Assembly: GCA_027306495.1 (NCBI GenBank)
Contig: DAHUZQ010000163.1
Span: forward strand, 1 to 36,877
Direction: 5' to 3'
From: Actinomycetota bacterium
Lineage (GTDB): Bacteria; Actinomycetota; Actinomycetes; Streptosporangiales; Streptosporangiaceae
DNA length: 36,877 nucleotides
The translations under genes and the position numbers were made by a program. The notes beneath the pieces were generated by a model. The model was not told where the DNA came from, searched no databases, and saw only the letters and a list, made by a program, of their open reading frames with translations. This document shows, in pieces, positions 9,368-21,177 of this stretch. Every line of letters begins with the position of its first letter. Position 1 is the first letter of the stretch.

Positions 9368-10018
9368 ATGAGTGCGCGGTATGACTGCAGCGACCCGGCC
9401 CAGCGCGCGAGCGGCATCGGTGAGGCCGTCACGGTGCTGCGCAACGGGGGACTGGCCGTGATCCCCACCGACACCGTCTACGGGATCGCGGCGGACGCGT
9501 TCGCGCCGGCGGCGGTCACCGGCCTGCTCGCGGCCAAGGGCCGGGGCCGGCAGATGCCACCCCCGGTGCTCGTCGGCAGCGTCCGTGCGGCCGCCGCGCT
9601 GATCGAGGACATGGGCGCGGTCGGCAAGGACCTCATCGAGGAGTTCTGGCCGGGGGCACTCACCCTGGTGTTCCGCGCGAACCGCAGCCTGGTCTGGGAC
9701 CTCGGGGACACCAAAGGTACGGTCGCGATCCGCATGCCTCTCCAAGCGGTGACGCTCGCCGTTCTCAAGGAGACTGGCCCGCTGGCGGTGAGCAGCGCCA
9801 ACCTGTCCGGCCAGCCTGCCGCGACCACCGCCGAGCAGGCTCAGGCCGGGCTCGGGGAGTCGGTTGCCGTCTATCTCGACGACGGCCCGTGCCCCGGCGA
9901 CATCCCCTCCACGATCGTCGATCTCACCGGGTCCACCCCCCGGCTGCTGCGGGCGGGGGCGATCCCGGCCGATCGCATCCGCCGGGTAGCCAGCCTGCTC
10001 GGGGACGACGAGCCGTAA
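9368..10018 (+). CDS. tsaC: Threonylcarbamoyl-AMP synthase (TsaC/Sua5/YwlC family)
   Basis: Makes threonylcarbamoyl-AMP from threonine, bicarbonate and ATP for the t6A37 modification of ANN-decoding tRNAs. The 216-residue protein is a single YrdC domain without the extra C-terminal Sua5 domain. Recognisable parts are IPTDTVYGIAADAF, the KGRGRQMPPPVLV nucleotide-binding stretch, EFWPGALTLVF, VAIRMPLQ, and VSSANLSGQPA. Start ATG 9368 lies behind a weak AGAGG; a GAGGAT hexamer eight bases before the ATG could instead be a -10 of a leaderless message. In this family the gene often follows prmC, as here, giving a translation-fidelity cluster. The name ywlC or sua5 would be equally acceptable. Confidence 0.94.
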   Translation: MSARYDCSDPAQRASGIGEAVTVLRNGGLAVIPTDTVYGIAADAFAPAAVTGLLAAKGRGRQMPPPVLVGSVRAAAALIEDMGAVGKDLIEEFWPGALTLVFRANRSLVWDLGDTKGTVAIRMPLQAVTLAVLKETGPLAVSSANLSGQPAATTAEQAQAGLGESVAVYLDDGPCPGDIPSTIVDLTGSTPRLLRAGAIPADRIRRVASLLGDDEP

Positions 10019-10098
10019 CGCGGACTGTGGGTGATGGGCCCGCGCCCGCCTGTGGCGCAGAGGGCATGGACGTCGCGCCCCGTGGAGGACCGGTGCCT

Positions 10099-10157
10099 TA
10101 CAGTTGATGCTGATGCGCGCAGAACCCGCCCGGATCCCGGTCGCCCGCCATGAGTAG
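10099..10157 (+). promoter_or_regulatory. Putative leaderless uORF overlapping the wecA-like start
   Basis: TACAGT at 10099-10104 fits the actinobacterial -10 TANNNT. Eight bases later ATG 10113 opens a 14-codon frame (MRAEPARIPVARHE) ending with TAG 10155-10157, inside the first codons of the next gene (ATG 10150). That gene has no Shine-Dalgarno sequence, so it may be translated by re-initiation after this short frame. No -35 is recognisable. Confidence 0.35.
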
Positions 10158-11607
10158 TTACCTTCCTTACATTTTCTGCCTGCTGGCGGCGGCCGCGGTC
10201 ACCTATCTCCTCACCCCACTGGTGCGCAGGTTCGCCAGCGCCGTCGGGGCAAGCCACGCCGCGCGGGACCGTGATGTGCATGTGGTGCCGACCCCCCTGC
10301 TTGGCGGATTCGCCATGTATGGCGGGCTGGCGGTGGCCCTGCTGCTGGCCTCGCGGGTGCCCGCGCTGAGCACCGCGTTCGACGGCACCAACATCTTCAA
10401 GGGCCTGCTCATGGCTGGCGGGCTGCTGGTGATCATGGGGTTCGTGGACGACCGCTGGGGCATGGGCGTGTGGAGCAAGCTCGCCGGCCAGGTCGCGGCG
10501 GGGGTGATCCTGGTCTGGAGTGGCGCGGCCATCAACTGGCTGCCCAAGCCCGGTGGCAATTACATCGTCTTGTCGCAGGACGAGCAGACCGTCGTCACAA
10601 TCCTGGTCGTCGTCGCCACCATCAACGCGGTCAACTTCATCGATGGCCTCGACGGGCTCGCGGCTGGGGTGGTGGGGATCGGCGCGGCCGCGCTGTTCAT
10701 CTACTACTTCACGCTGGTCTCCAGGCTCGGGCTCGGCAACCAGGCCGCGCCCGCGCTGGTCTCGGCGATATTGGCGGGGGTCTGCCTGGGATTCCTGCCT
10801 CACAATTTCCATCCGGCCCGCATCTTCATGGGCGATACCGGCGCCATGCTGATCGGCCTGCTGCTGGCCTATGCCCCCATCTCCAGCCTGAGTTCGCTGG
10901 ATCCGGAGGCACTGACCCGCTACGGCACCGGCGCGGTGAACCGGTTCGGTGAGGTCCTGCCACTGCTGCTGCCGGCGGCCATCATGCTCATCCCGTACGC
11001 CGACTTGTTCATGGCGGTGTTCCGCCGGTCCCGGGCGGGCATGTCACCCTTCGCGCCGGATAAGAAGCATCTGCATCACCGACTGCTCAACATCGGGCAC
11101 TCGCACCGGACAACCGTCCTGATCATGTACTTGTGGGCGGCTCTGTTCGCTGGAAGTGTCGTCTGGCTGTCGATCGTGACCACTCCGGTCATCGTGCTGG
11201 CGGGCGTCTCCGCCGCCGCCATGCTCGGCCTGCTCCTGCTGTCGATGCCGAGGCTGCGGCCATGGGCGCGATCCGCGCCAGCGGAGGCCGGGCAGGTTTC
11301 GCCGTTCCCCGGCGTCACCCACCCCGCACCGGGCCCGCTGCCCGCTGTGCCCGGTGCCCTGCCCGCTGTGCCCGGTGCCCTGCCTGCGGAGCCTGTCACC
11401 CCGTCGCCGGCGGGGACCCTGTCGCCGGCCTCTCGCCAGGGAGAAGGACTCCCGGTCACTCAGGCCGCGCCCCCCGCCCCGAGCGACCCAGGACCGGACC
11501 GTCCGTGGGCGAGCGCCGTGGAGGTGGGCATGCCACGGCGCGGGGCGGAGACGCTGGCGCCGGGTGCTCCGGTCCCCCCCGGCCGCCGGGCCCGTTCCCG
11601 GCGCTGA
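10150..11607 (+). CDS. Undecaprenyl-phosphate GlcNAc-1-phosphate transferase-like (WecA/MraY superfamily)
   Basis: Polytopic membrane enzyme that moves a sugar-1-phosphate from a UDP-sugar to a polyprenyl phosphate, the first step of cell-wall polymer (arabinogalactan or teichoic-acid linkage unit) assembly. Of 485 residues, about the first 375 are a multi-helix membrane domain. Family motifs: an acidic pair in GFVDDRWGM, NAVNFIDGLDGLAAG, FMGDTGAM, and the histidine motif KKHLHHRLLNIGHSHR, typical of WecA/TagO rather than MraY. The last 110 residues are a Pro/Ala-rich tail with a 21-base duplication, presumably cytoplasmic and disordered. It sits between tsaC and the ATP synthase operon, its common place in actinobacteria. 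The exact sugar cannot be read from sequence; wecA, rfe and tagO are all used for relatives. Confidence 0.9.
   Translation: MSSYLPYIFCLLAAAAVTYLLTPLVRRFASAVGASHAARDRDVHVVPTPLLGGFAMYGGLAVALLLASRVPALSTAFDGTNIFKGLLMAGGLLVIMGFVDDRWGMGVWSKLAGQVAAGVILVWSGAAINWLPKPGGNYIVLSQDEQTVVTILVVVATINAVNFIDGLDGLAAGVVGIGAAALFIYYFTLVSRLGLGNQAAPALVSAILAGVCLGFLPHNFHPARIFMGDTGAMLIGLLLAYAPISSLSSLDPEALTRYGTGAVNRFGEVLPLLLPAAIMLIPYADLFMAVFRRSRAGMSPFAPDKKHLHHRLLNIGHSHRTTVLIMYLWAALFAGSVVWLSIVTTPVIVLAGVSAAAMLGLLLLSMPRLRPWARSAPAEAGQVSPFPGVTHPAPGPLPAVPGALPAVPGALPAEPVTPSPAGTLSPASRQGEGLPVTQAAPPAPSDPGPDRPWASAVEVGMPRRGAETLAPGAPVPPGRRARSRR
11338..11379 (+). repeat. 21-base tandem repeat in the transferase tail
   Basis: Two exact adjacent copies (11338-11358 and 11359-11379) encode LPAVPGA twice in the proline-rich C-terminal tail. 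Confidence 0.9.
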
Positions 11608-11640
11608 CCGGCTGGCAGTCGTTCCGCAGGGTGGTCACGT

Positions 11641-11718
11641 GGTCCGCCGGGCGGGCGCTCGCCGCCTGTGGCGCGGACCGGTCCGCCGGGCCCGCACTCG
11701 CCGCCCGTGGCGCGCACC
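11641..11718. repeat. Imperfect 39-base tandem repeat
   Basis: Two adjacent 39-base units (11641-11679, 11680-11718) differ at five positions, and a degenerate third copy begins at 11719. It lies downstream of the transferase stop, upstream of the atp operator. Confidence 0.85.
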
Positions 11719-11791
11719 GTTCCGCCGCGGCGGGGAGGCCCGGGCTGTACCCTTCCTGGGCGCCCAGCGGGTAAAGCGTGAACCAAGAAGC

Positions 11792-11809
11792 TTGTGATAT
11801 CTTTCACGA
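11792..11809. promoter_or_regulatory. Rex (redox) operator in front of the atp operon
   Basis: TTGTGATATCTTTCACGA matches the Rex operator consensus TTGTGAAnnnnTTCACAA at all but two specified positions. Rex is the NADH/NAD+ sensing repressor; from memory, in Streptomyces it controls cyd, nuo and the atpIBEFHAGDC operon. The site is 170 bases before the first atp gene in an otherwise gene-free leader, where an operator is expected. An overlapping longer CGTGAA/TTCACG repeat (11777-11808) shares the right half-site. Confidence 0.65.
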
Positions 11810-11979
11810 GCAGCCGCGCAAGGACAACAGGGGGCTCCGTGATACGTTTCGCTCACGCAGCGGTGCAGGCTCGCCGCTGCTGCGGCGCGACGGCTCTGGC
11901 CTGTCCGCGCCGCGCCTGTGATGACCGGCGATCGCCCGTCGTCCGTACCACCGTTTGAGCCCTCCCGGAGACTTGATAG

Positions 11980-12384
11980 ATGCTGGCTAGCTATGCCGTG
12001 GTGATGAGGCGTTCCGCCCTGATCACGGTGCCCGCCGCACTCGTGATGATCGTGTTGTCCACGATCATCGGCGGGACCCAGGGGCTGGTCGGAGCTGTGC
12101 TCGGAGCGGCACTGGTGGCCGTGTTCTTCGGGATCAGTGCGCTGGTGATCAGTTGGGCCGGGCGACGCAGCCCGCAGGCCGCCATGGTCGCCGCGATGGT
12201 CACCTACCTGGTGAAGATCCTCGCACTGCTGGTTCTGGTGGCCGAGTTCGCCGGCACGTCGGCCTTCAACGGCAAGCTTTTCGGCCTCACGGCAATCGTC
12301 TGCATCGTCGTCTGGAGCGCCGCCCAGGCGATCACGTCGATGCGGCTCAAGGTGCCCTACGTCGAGCCGGACGGGAAGCGGTGA
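11980..12384 (+). CDS. AtpI-like small membrane protein, ATP synthase operon
   Basis: Protein of 134 residues with four hydrophobic segments, at roughly residues 12-32, 37-60, 70-90 and 96-115, typical of ATP synthase subunit I-like proteins. These assist assembly or Mg2+ supply of the Fo c-ring in other bacteria. Start ATG 11980 is preceded by GGAGA. It is the first gene after the Rex-type operator and is followed by a second small membrane gene and atpB, all on one strand with short gaps. The conserved position supports the role more than any motif; sequence signatures in this family are weak. The C-terminal VPYVEPDGKR tail is probably cytoplasmic. Confidence 0.75.
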   Translation: MLASYAVVMRRSALITVPAALVMIVLSTIIGGTQGLVGAVLGAALVAVFFGISALVISWAGRRSPQAAMVAAMVTYLVKILALLVLVAEFAGTSAFNGKLFGLTAIVCIVVWSAAQAITSMRLKVPYVEPDGKR

Positions 12385-12436
12385 CGCGTGGGCCCCTATC
12401 TCCGACCGGACGACGGCGTGCGGCCCGGGGTGAGCC

Positions 12437-12718
12437 GTGCCCACGGACCGGGCTGGCCGGGCTGTGACCGGCTCTGCCGGCGGGACTCCGCCGCGACGTG
12501 GCAGCGACAGCCGGCGGCCCGGCGACGACGGGGCGGGCGCGGACAATCCGGGCTGGATCATCTTCGGGTACCTGCTGGCCGGTATGGCCGTCTACGGCGG
12601 GATCGGCTGGCTGATCGGCCGCTGGGCCGGCCACCAGTCCATCTTCCTGGCCCTCGGGATGGTGGTCGGGCTCAGCCTGGCGATCGCGCTGACCATCTTC
12701 CGCTACGGCAGGTCCTGA
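12437..12718 (+). CDS. AtpZ/AtpI-family protein
   Basis: Protein of 93 residues from GTG 12437; the in-frame GTG 12464 is an alternative. The first 38 residues are polar, Gly/Arg/Asp-rich and unstructured. Then come two membrane helices with glycine spacing, WIIFGYLLAGMAVYGGIGWL and a second from about residue 66 (SIFLALGMVVGLSLAIAL), the pattern of the AtpZ (F0F1-ATPase gene1-type) family, thought to act with AtpI as a small Mg2+/Ca2+ transporter or assembly factor for Fo. It precedes atpB by 48 bases. Family call rests on topology, glycine pattern and position. Confidence 0.75.
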   Translation: MPTDRAGRAVTGSAGGTPPRRGSDSRRPGDDGAGADNPGWIIFGYLLAGMAVYGGIGWLIGRWAGHQSIFLALGMVVGLSLAIALTIFRYGRS

Positions 12719-12766
12719 GCCTGCGTATGGGCCCGGCACGGGCCGGCGAGCTTGAAGGAGCCCGCA

Positions 12767-13588
12767 GTGAGTGACTCCCTGGTGACCGTCGCGCGCACAT
12801 GCACACCCCTGAATTCGCATTTGGGCAATGGGTGTGGCTACCCGGCGCCATCGCTGGAGAACTTCACCTTCAAGCCGATCTTCACGATCGGCAGCTTCGC
12901 TTTCACGAAGCCGATGCTGTTGGCGCTGGCGAGCACGCTGGTTGTGATCATCTTCTTCTGGGTGGCCTTCGCCAAGCCCAAGCTGGTGCCACGGGGCGTC
13001 CAGAACATCGGCGAACTCGGCGTCCTTTTCGTGCGCGACCAGATCCTGCGCCCATTCCTGGGCAAGAAGGGCGACGGTTACCTGCCGTTCCTGGTCTCCC
13101 TGTTCTTCTTCATCTGGATCATGAACATCTGGGAGATCATCCCGGTGGCGCAGTTCCCGGTGCCGGCCCGGATCAGCTTCGCCTGGATCCTGGTCGCGAT
13201 GGTATGGATCACCTACATGGCGTTGGGCATCGTCAAGCAGGGCCCGCTGAAGTTCCTGAAGAACATGGCCATCCCCGGCGAGGTGCCATGGTGGATCATG
13301 CCGCTGCTTGTGCCCGTCGAGCTTGCTTCCAACATCCTCCTACGCCCGTTCACCCTCGGCGTCCGGTTGTTCGCCAACATGTTCGCCGGCCACCTGCTGC
13401 TGTTGGTCTTCTACTCGGCCACCTGGTACCTGGCCGGGATCGGCATCGGCGCTGTTTACGCCGCGGGATCATTCGTGATGGTGCTGATCGTCACCGGTTT
13501 CGAGCTGCTGATCCAGTTCCTGCAGGCATTCATCTTCACGAGCCTGACCGCCACCTACATCGCGGGCTCACTCGAGGGCGCGCACTGA
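12767..13588 (+). CDS. atpB: ATP synthase Fo subunit a
   Basis: Membrane stator subunit that carries protons past the c-ring. It has 273 residues from GTG 12767, placed 6 bases after GAAGGAG; the TTG at 12752 lies before that ribosome site. Several hydrophobic helices are visible; the essential arginine is R200 in GVRLFANMFAGH (E. coli R210). The last helix is rich in aromatic and Gln residues (ELLIQFLQAFIFTSL), as in the family. A hairpin separates it from atpE. Confidence 0.97.
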   Translation: MSDSLVTVARTCTPLNSHLGNGCGYPAPSLENFTFKPIFTIGSFAFTKPMLLALASTLVVIIFFWVAFAKPKLVPRGVQNIGELGVLFVRDQILRPFLGKKGDGYLPFLVSLFFFIWIMNIWEIIPVAQFPVPARISFAWILVAMVWITYMALGIVKQGPLKFLKNMAIPGEVPWWIMPLLVPVELASNILLRPFTLGVRLFANMFAGHLLLLVFYSATWYLAGIGIGAVYAAGSFVMVLIVTGFELLIQFLQAFIFTSLTATYIAGSLEGAH

Positions 13589-13918
<330 letters not shown>

Positions 13919-13937
13919 CAATCCGGGGTTGAGCGCC

Positions 13938-14468
13938 ATGAGGTACCTAGCGGCGGAGAACCCGCTCCTGCCGACCACCATCGAACTGATCTTCGGCGCG
14001 GTCGCGTTCTTCATCGTCTTCGGATTGCTGGGCAAGGTCCTGCTGCCGAGGATCCAGAAGACCCTGGAGGAGCGCACCGACGCGATCGAGGGTGGCCTGC
14101 AGCGCGCCGACGAGGCGCAGGAACAGGCCAAGGAATTGCTGGAGCAGTACCGGGCGCAACTTGCCGAGGCCCGGCATGAGGCGGCCCGGCTGCGCGAGGA
14201 GGCTCGCGAGCAGGGAGCCCACATCATCGCGGAGATGCGCGAGCAGGCCAGCGCCGAGGCGCGGCGCCTCGTCGACGCGGCGCACGCGCAGATCGACGCC
14301 GACCGCGCGCAGGCGTTGCAGACCCTGCGGGCTGAGGTCGGAGCGCTTGCGGTGGACCTGGCCGGCCGGGTGGTCGGGGAGTCGCTGGCGGACGAAGCCC
14401 GCCAGCGACGGATTGTCGACCGGTTCCTGGCTGAGCTCGAGCAGCAGGCGGGAAGCGCGGCCCGGTGA
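13938..14468 (+). CDS. atpF: ATP synthase Fo subunit b
   Basis: Peripheral-stalk subunit of 176 residues from ATG 13938; an in-frame TTG at 13929 is possible. There is one N-terminal membrane helix (IELIFGAVAFFIVFGLLGKV) and then a long, charged, Ala/Glu/Arg-rich coiled coil over about residues 40-150, with VLLPRIQKTLEERTDAI as the family's characteristic start of the stalk. It lies directly after atpE and 60 bases before atpH. Confidence 0.95.
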   Translation: MRYLAAENPLLPTTIELIFGAVAFFIVFGLLGKVLLPRIQKTLEERTDAIEGGLQRADEAQEQAKELLEQYRAQLAEARHEAARLREEAREQGAHIIAEMREQASAEARRLVDAAHAQIDADRAQALQTLRAEVGALAVDLAGRVVGESLADEARQRRIVDRFLAELEQQAGSAAR

Positions 14469-14528
14469 TCAGCATCGCGACATCGTGCACCGCGTCGCCG
14501 TGGCGGGACGTCCTCGCTGGAGGTAGCC

Positions 14529-15341
14529 ATGCGCGGTGCTAGCCGGACGGCGATGGCGGATGCGCGGCAGGCGCTCTCGGAGATCGTCGGCAGTCCTGGT
14601 GCCGCCCCGGGCATCGGTGAGGAACTGTTCGCCGTGACCGGACTGCTCGACCGCGAGCCGGGCCTGCGGAGGGCGCTGACCGACGCGAGCGGGCCGGTGG
14701 CGGCCCGCCAGGGACTGGTCCGTGGCCTGCTCAGCGAGCACGTCTCGGCGCAGACCCTGGAACTGGTCGCCGGCATGAGCGCCAGCCGCTGGTCCGCTCC
14801 GCGTGATCTGGCGGACGCCTCCGAGCGCCTGGCTGTCATGGCCACCGCCGCGGCGGCGGAGGCTGGACGGCGGCTCGACGACCTCGAAGACGAGCTCTTC
14901 CGGTTCGGGCGGATCGTGAGCGGCTCGCCGGAACTGCGGGCTGCGCTGTCCAACCCACGGCTTGCGGCTGAGCGCAAGCGCGCCCTGCTGGACGCGCTGC
15001 TCTCCGGCCGGGTGACCCCGGAGGCGTTGCGGCTGATCAGCCAAGCCGCTGCCCATCCGCGAGGACGTAGCCTGGACGAAAGCCTGGATGAATACGCGGG
15101 GCTCGTGGCCGGCTGGCGCGAACGCCTGATCGCGCTGGTGCGGGTCGCCACAGAACTGACAGCGGGCCAGCGGGCGCGGTTGGCCACCGCGCTCGCCGCC
15201 ACATATGGCCATGACATCCATCTCAACGTGATGCTCGATCCCGAGGTGGTGGGCGGCCTGTCCGTCCAGGTCGGGGACGAGTTCATCGACGGGAGCGTGG
15301 CGAGCCGTCTGGCTGTGCTGCGCCGGAAGCTGGCGGCGTGA
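14529..15341 (+). CDS. atpH: ATP synthase F1 subunit delta
   Basis: Connects the peripheral stalk to the top of F1. The 270 residues are close to the actinobacterial length and longer than the 177 of E. coli, because of an N-terminal extension. The C-terminal part has the family signature region: LVRVATELTAGQRARLATAL, then NVMLDPEVVGGLSVQVGDE with FIDGSVASRL. Start ATG 14529 follows GGAGG. Confidence 0.95.
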   Translation: MRGASRTAMADARQALSEIVGSPGAAPGIGEELFAVTGLLDREPGLRRALTDASGPVAARQGLVRGLLSEHVSAQTLELVAGMSASRWSAPRDLADASERLAVMATAAAAEAGRRLDDLEDELFRFGRIVSGSPELRAALSNPRLAAERKRALLDALLSGRVTPEALRLISQAAAHPRGRSLDESLDEYAGLVAGWRERLIALVRVATELTAGQRARLATALAATYGHDIHLNVMLDPEVVGGLSVQVGDEFIDGSVASRLAVLRRKLAA

Positions 15342-15352
15342 CGAGGGGGTGG

Positions 15353-15366
15353 GCCCCCGCGGGGGC
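15353..15366 (+). promoter_or_regulatory. GC palindrome between atpH and atpA
   Basis: GCCCCCGCGGGGGC, a perfect 14-base palindrome, able to form a 5-bp stem with a CGCG loop, lies 12 bases after the atpH stop. It is probably an intra-operon RNA structure; no T-run follows. Confidence 0.4.
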
Positions 15367-15414
15367 ACAACCGATGATTGATCCAAGCATCCCGACGAGA
15401 AAGACGCGAGGACC

Positions 15415-17046
<1,632 letters not shown>

Positions 17047-17076
17047 CGGTCCGGGCAGGGCTGGAGACGAGAGAGC

Positions 17077-19457
<2,381 letters not shown>

Positions 19458-19470
19458 GCGGGGTGACGCG

Positions 19471-19884
19471 GTGACGCTGCGGGTTGAGTTGGTGGTTCCG
19501 GACGGCGAAGTCTGGTCCGGTCGCGCCCGGATGGTGAACGCCAAGACCCTCGACGGGGACCTGGGCATCCTGACCGGGCACCAGCCGGTGCTTGCCATCA
19601 TCGCCGAGGGGAGCCTGGTCCGGATCATCGATCCGGAGTCCGCCCCGGAACAGGATGCTGGACGGGAGGTCGTCGCCGCCATCAGCGCCGGCTTCCTCGC
19701 CGTTCGGGACGACCGGGTATCGATCCTGGCCCGGCAGGCACAGCTTGGTTCCAGCGTCGATGCCTCGGCGGTACGCGCTGACCTGAACGCCGCGCTGGAA
19801 TCGGCACAGGCCCCCGGAGAGCCGGAGTCTGCCGAGGTGAGGTACTCACGGGCGCTGCTGCGTGCCGCGGGCGACCGGTCCTGA
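19471..19884 (+). CDS. atpC: ATP synthase F1 subunit epsilon
   Basis: Rotor subunit that can inhibit ATP hydrolysis, 137 residues. The N-terminal beta-sandwich is recognisable: LRVELVVPDGEVWSGRARMV, DGDLGILTGHQPVLA and SAGFLAVRDDRVSILA. The C-terminal helical part is short and interrupted by APGEPES. Start GTG 19471 is 13 bases after the atpD stop with GAGCGGGG upstream. It closes the ATP synthase operon, though DUF2550 follows 21 bases later and may be co-transcribed. Confidence 0.95.
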   Translation: MTLRVELVVPDGEVWSGRARMVNAKTLDGDLGILTGHQPVLAIIAEGSLVRIIDPESAPEQDAGREVVAAISAGFLAVRDDRVSILARQAQLGSSVDASAVRADLNAALESAQAPGEPESAEVRYSRALLRAAGDRS

Positions 19885-19905
19885 CGAGGGCCGGCCGGGC
19901 CAGGG

Positions 19906-20352
19906 ATGGGCGCGAGGCTGGCGTTCGACGCGGCCTGGGTATTCGCTGGGTTCCTGGTCATCGTCGTCTTCGCTGCTGGTGGTATCGCGGTGCGGCGGAT
20001 GTTGCTCGACCGGGGCGGTGGCACCGTCGAATGCGGCCTGCGGCGCCCCGGTGACGCCTGGCGGCTGGGCGTGGCCGCCTACGGCTCTGACCAACTGCGC
20101 TGGTATAACGCGGTCGGAGTGCTGCTGACGCCGGAGGAGGTCCTGCAGCGCCGCTCGCTCTCTGTGACATCGCGGCGCAAGGCCGAACCGGCCGAGGAGG
20201 CACGGCTGGGGCGGGGGATGCTGATCGTCACCTGCCGGCACGGCGAGGATCACGACACGGTGGAGCTGGCGATGGGTGAAGCGGCTCTCACCGGCTTCCT
20301 CGCGTGGCTGGAAGCCGCCCCGCCGGGCGCCTACTACGGCTGGGCCGGCTGA
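19906..20352 (+). CDS. DUF2550 family membrane-anchored protein
   Basis: Protein of 148 residues: one N-terminal membrane helix (AAWVFAGFLVIVVFAAGGIA), then a cytoplasmic domain with FECGLR-like TVECGLRRPGDAWRLGVAAY, LRWYNAVGVLLTPEEVLQRR and a C-terminal YYGWAG. This matches the DUF2550 family as I remember it, nearly always found after atpC in actinobacteria; its function is not known to me. Start ATG 19906 follows AGGG, and the gap to atpC is only 21 bases, so it is probably the tail of the atp operon. Its 3' end is part of a 43-base imperfect tandem duplication. Confidence 0.85.
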   Translation: MGARLAFDAAWVFAGFLVIVVFAAGGIAVRRMLLDRGGGTVECGLRRPGDAWRLGVAAYGSDQLRWYNAVGVLLTPEEVLQRRSLSVTSRRKAEPAEEARLGRGMLIVTCRHGEDHDTVELAMGEAALTGFLAWLEAAPPGAYYGWAG

Positions 20353-20417
20353 GGCTCGCCGAGGGCCAGCGCTGTACTACGGCCGCGGCGGCTGAGACCG
20401 GCTGAGGGTCAGCGCTC
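20332..20417. repeat. 43-base imperfect tandem duplication across the DUF2550 stop
   Basis: Units 20332-20374 and 20375-20417 align without gaps with nine differences. Unit 1 encodes the last codons YYGWAG and stop of DUF2550; unit 2 retains a ghost YYGRGG-stop in the same phase and runs into the 3' end of the convergent cobalamin adenosyltransferase gene. Confidence 0.85.
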
Positions 20418-21005
20418 ACCGCCCGGCCGCCAGAGCACCTCACCGTGATCCGCGTTGGCCCGCCGCGCGAGGATGAACAGCAGATCCGAGAGCCGGTTCA
20501 GGTAGCGCACCGTGACAGGGTTGATCGAGTCCGGGTATGCCGCCAGCGCGGACCAGGCGGTGCGCTCGGCACGCCGGGCGATCGCGCGGGCGTTGTGCAG
20601 CAGGGCTGACCCGGGTGCGCCGCCGGGGAGGACGAAGCTGCGGAGCGTGGCCAGGTCCGCGTTCTGCTCGTCGCAGTCCCGTTCCAGCGCGGCCACGTAT
20701 TCGTGCGTTATCCGCAGCGGTGGGTAGGGCGGGTCCTCGCGGACCGGATTGCACAGGTCGGCGCCCACGTCGAAGAGTTCGTTCTGGATCCGGGTCAGCA
20801 GCGTGCCGATGTCCGGGGCCAGGCCGCCGAGTGCCAGTGCCATGCCGATAGCGCAATTCGCCTCGTCCACGTCGGCGTAGGCGGACAGGCGCGGGTCGGT
20901 CTTGTCGACCCTGCTCATGTCCCCCAGCGCGGTCGTCCCGTCATCGCCCGTGCGGGTATAGATCCGCGAGAGGACGACTGGCTTCTCCCTGCGGTCGTGT
21001 GGCAT
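20409..21005 (-). CDS. Cob(I)alamin adenosyltransferase, PduO type
   Basis: Transfers the adenosyl group of ATP to cob(I)alamin to make coenzyme B12. It has 198 residues. The ATP-binding N-terminal motif is YTRTGDDGTTALGD, the trimer core has RIQNELFDVGADL, and the C-terminal signature is YLNRLSDLLFILARRAN. The product is the cofactor of methylmalonyl-CoA mutase, whose partners Mce and MeaB are encoded further right. The ATG start has no ribosome site, but TAGCCT sits seven bases before it, so the message is probably leaderless. It converges with DUF2550. Named cobO, pduO or mmaB in different genomes; I leave the symbol blank. Confidence 0.94.
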   Translation of the reverse strand: MPHDRREKPVVLSRIYTRTGDDGTTALGDMSRVDKTDPRLSAYADVDEANCAIGMALALGGLAPDIGTLLTRIQNELFDVGADLCNPVREDPPYPPLRITHEYVAALERDCDEQNADLATLRSFVLPGGAPGSALLHNARAIARRAERTAWSALAAYPDSINPVTVRYLNRLSDLLFILARRANADHGEVLWRPGGER

Positions 21006-21012
21006 GGGGATC

Positions 21013-21018
21013 AGGCTA
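21013..21018 (-). promoter_or_regulatory. -10 box of the leaderless adenosyltransferase message
   Basis: On the minus strand TAGCCT (TANNNT), then seven bases (GATCCCC), then the ATG. The absence of any Shine-Dalgarno sequence supports a leaderless start. No -35 consensus is visible. Confidence 0.55.
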
Positions 21019-21177
21019 GCGCGCCGGCCCGCGCGCGCTTGCGGGGGCGCGCCCGGCTGAGTCTGGCCGGGAGTTGCGCCTGTTGCTGGTGAGACGGGAT
21101 AGATATTCGCGGCGTTTGGGGATTAGTGGGCCGACCTGCGGGTACCCAGATAATCACCACGGTGTGACATAGTGGGA

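Larger units (their letters stand above)
11608..11979 (+). other. Gene-free leader region of the ATP synthase operon
   Basis: These 372 bases hold no credible gene. From left to right they contain an imperfect 39-base tandem repeat, then an A/T-richer stretch (about 11770-11810) with the Rex-type operator, then a second weak inverted repeat (CGTGA and TCACG flanking TACGTTTCGC, about 11838-11857), and a ribosome site before ATG 11980. The operon promoter must lie here, but I see no unambiguous -35/-10 pair. Confidence 0.6.

Noticed and set aside
21006-21120. A cobalamin riboswitch for the adenosyltransferase
   Set aside because: No B12-box-like sequence is visible and the -10 box is seven bases before the ATG, leaving no leader.
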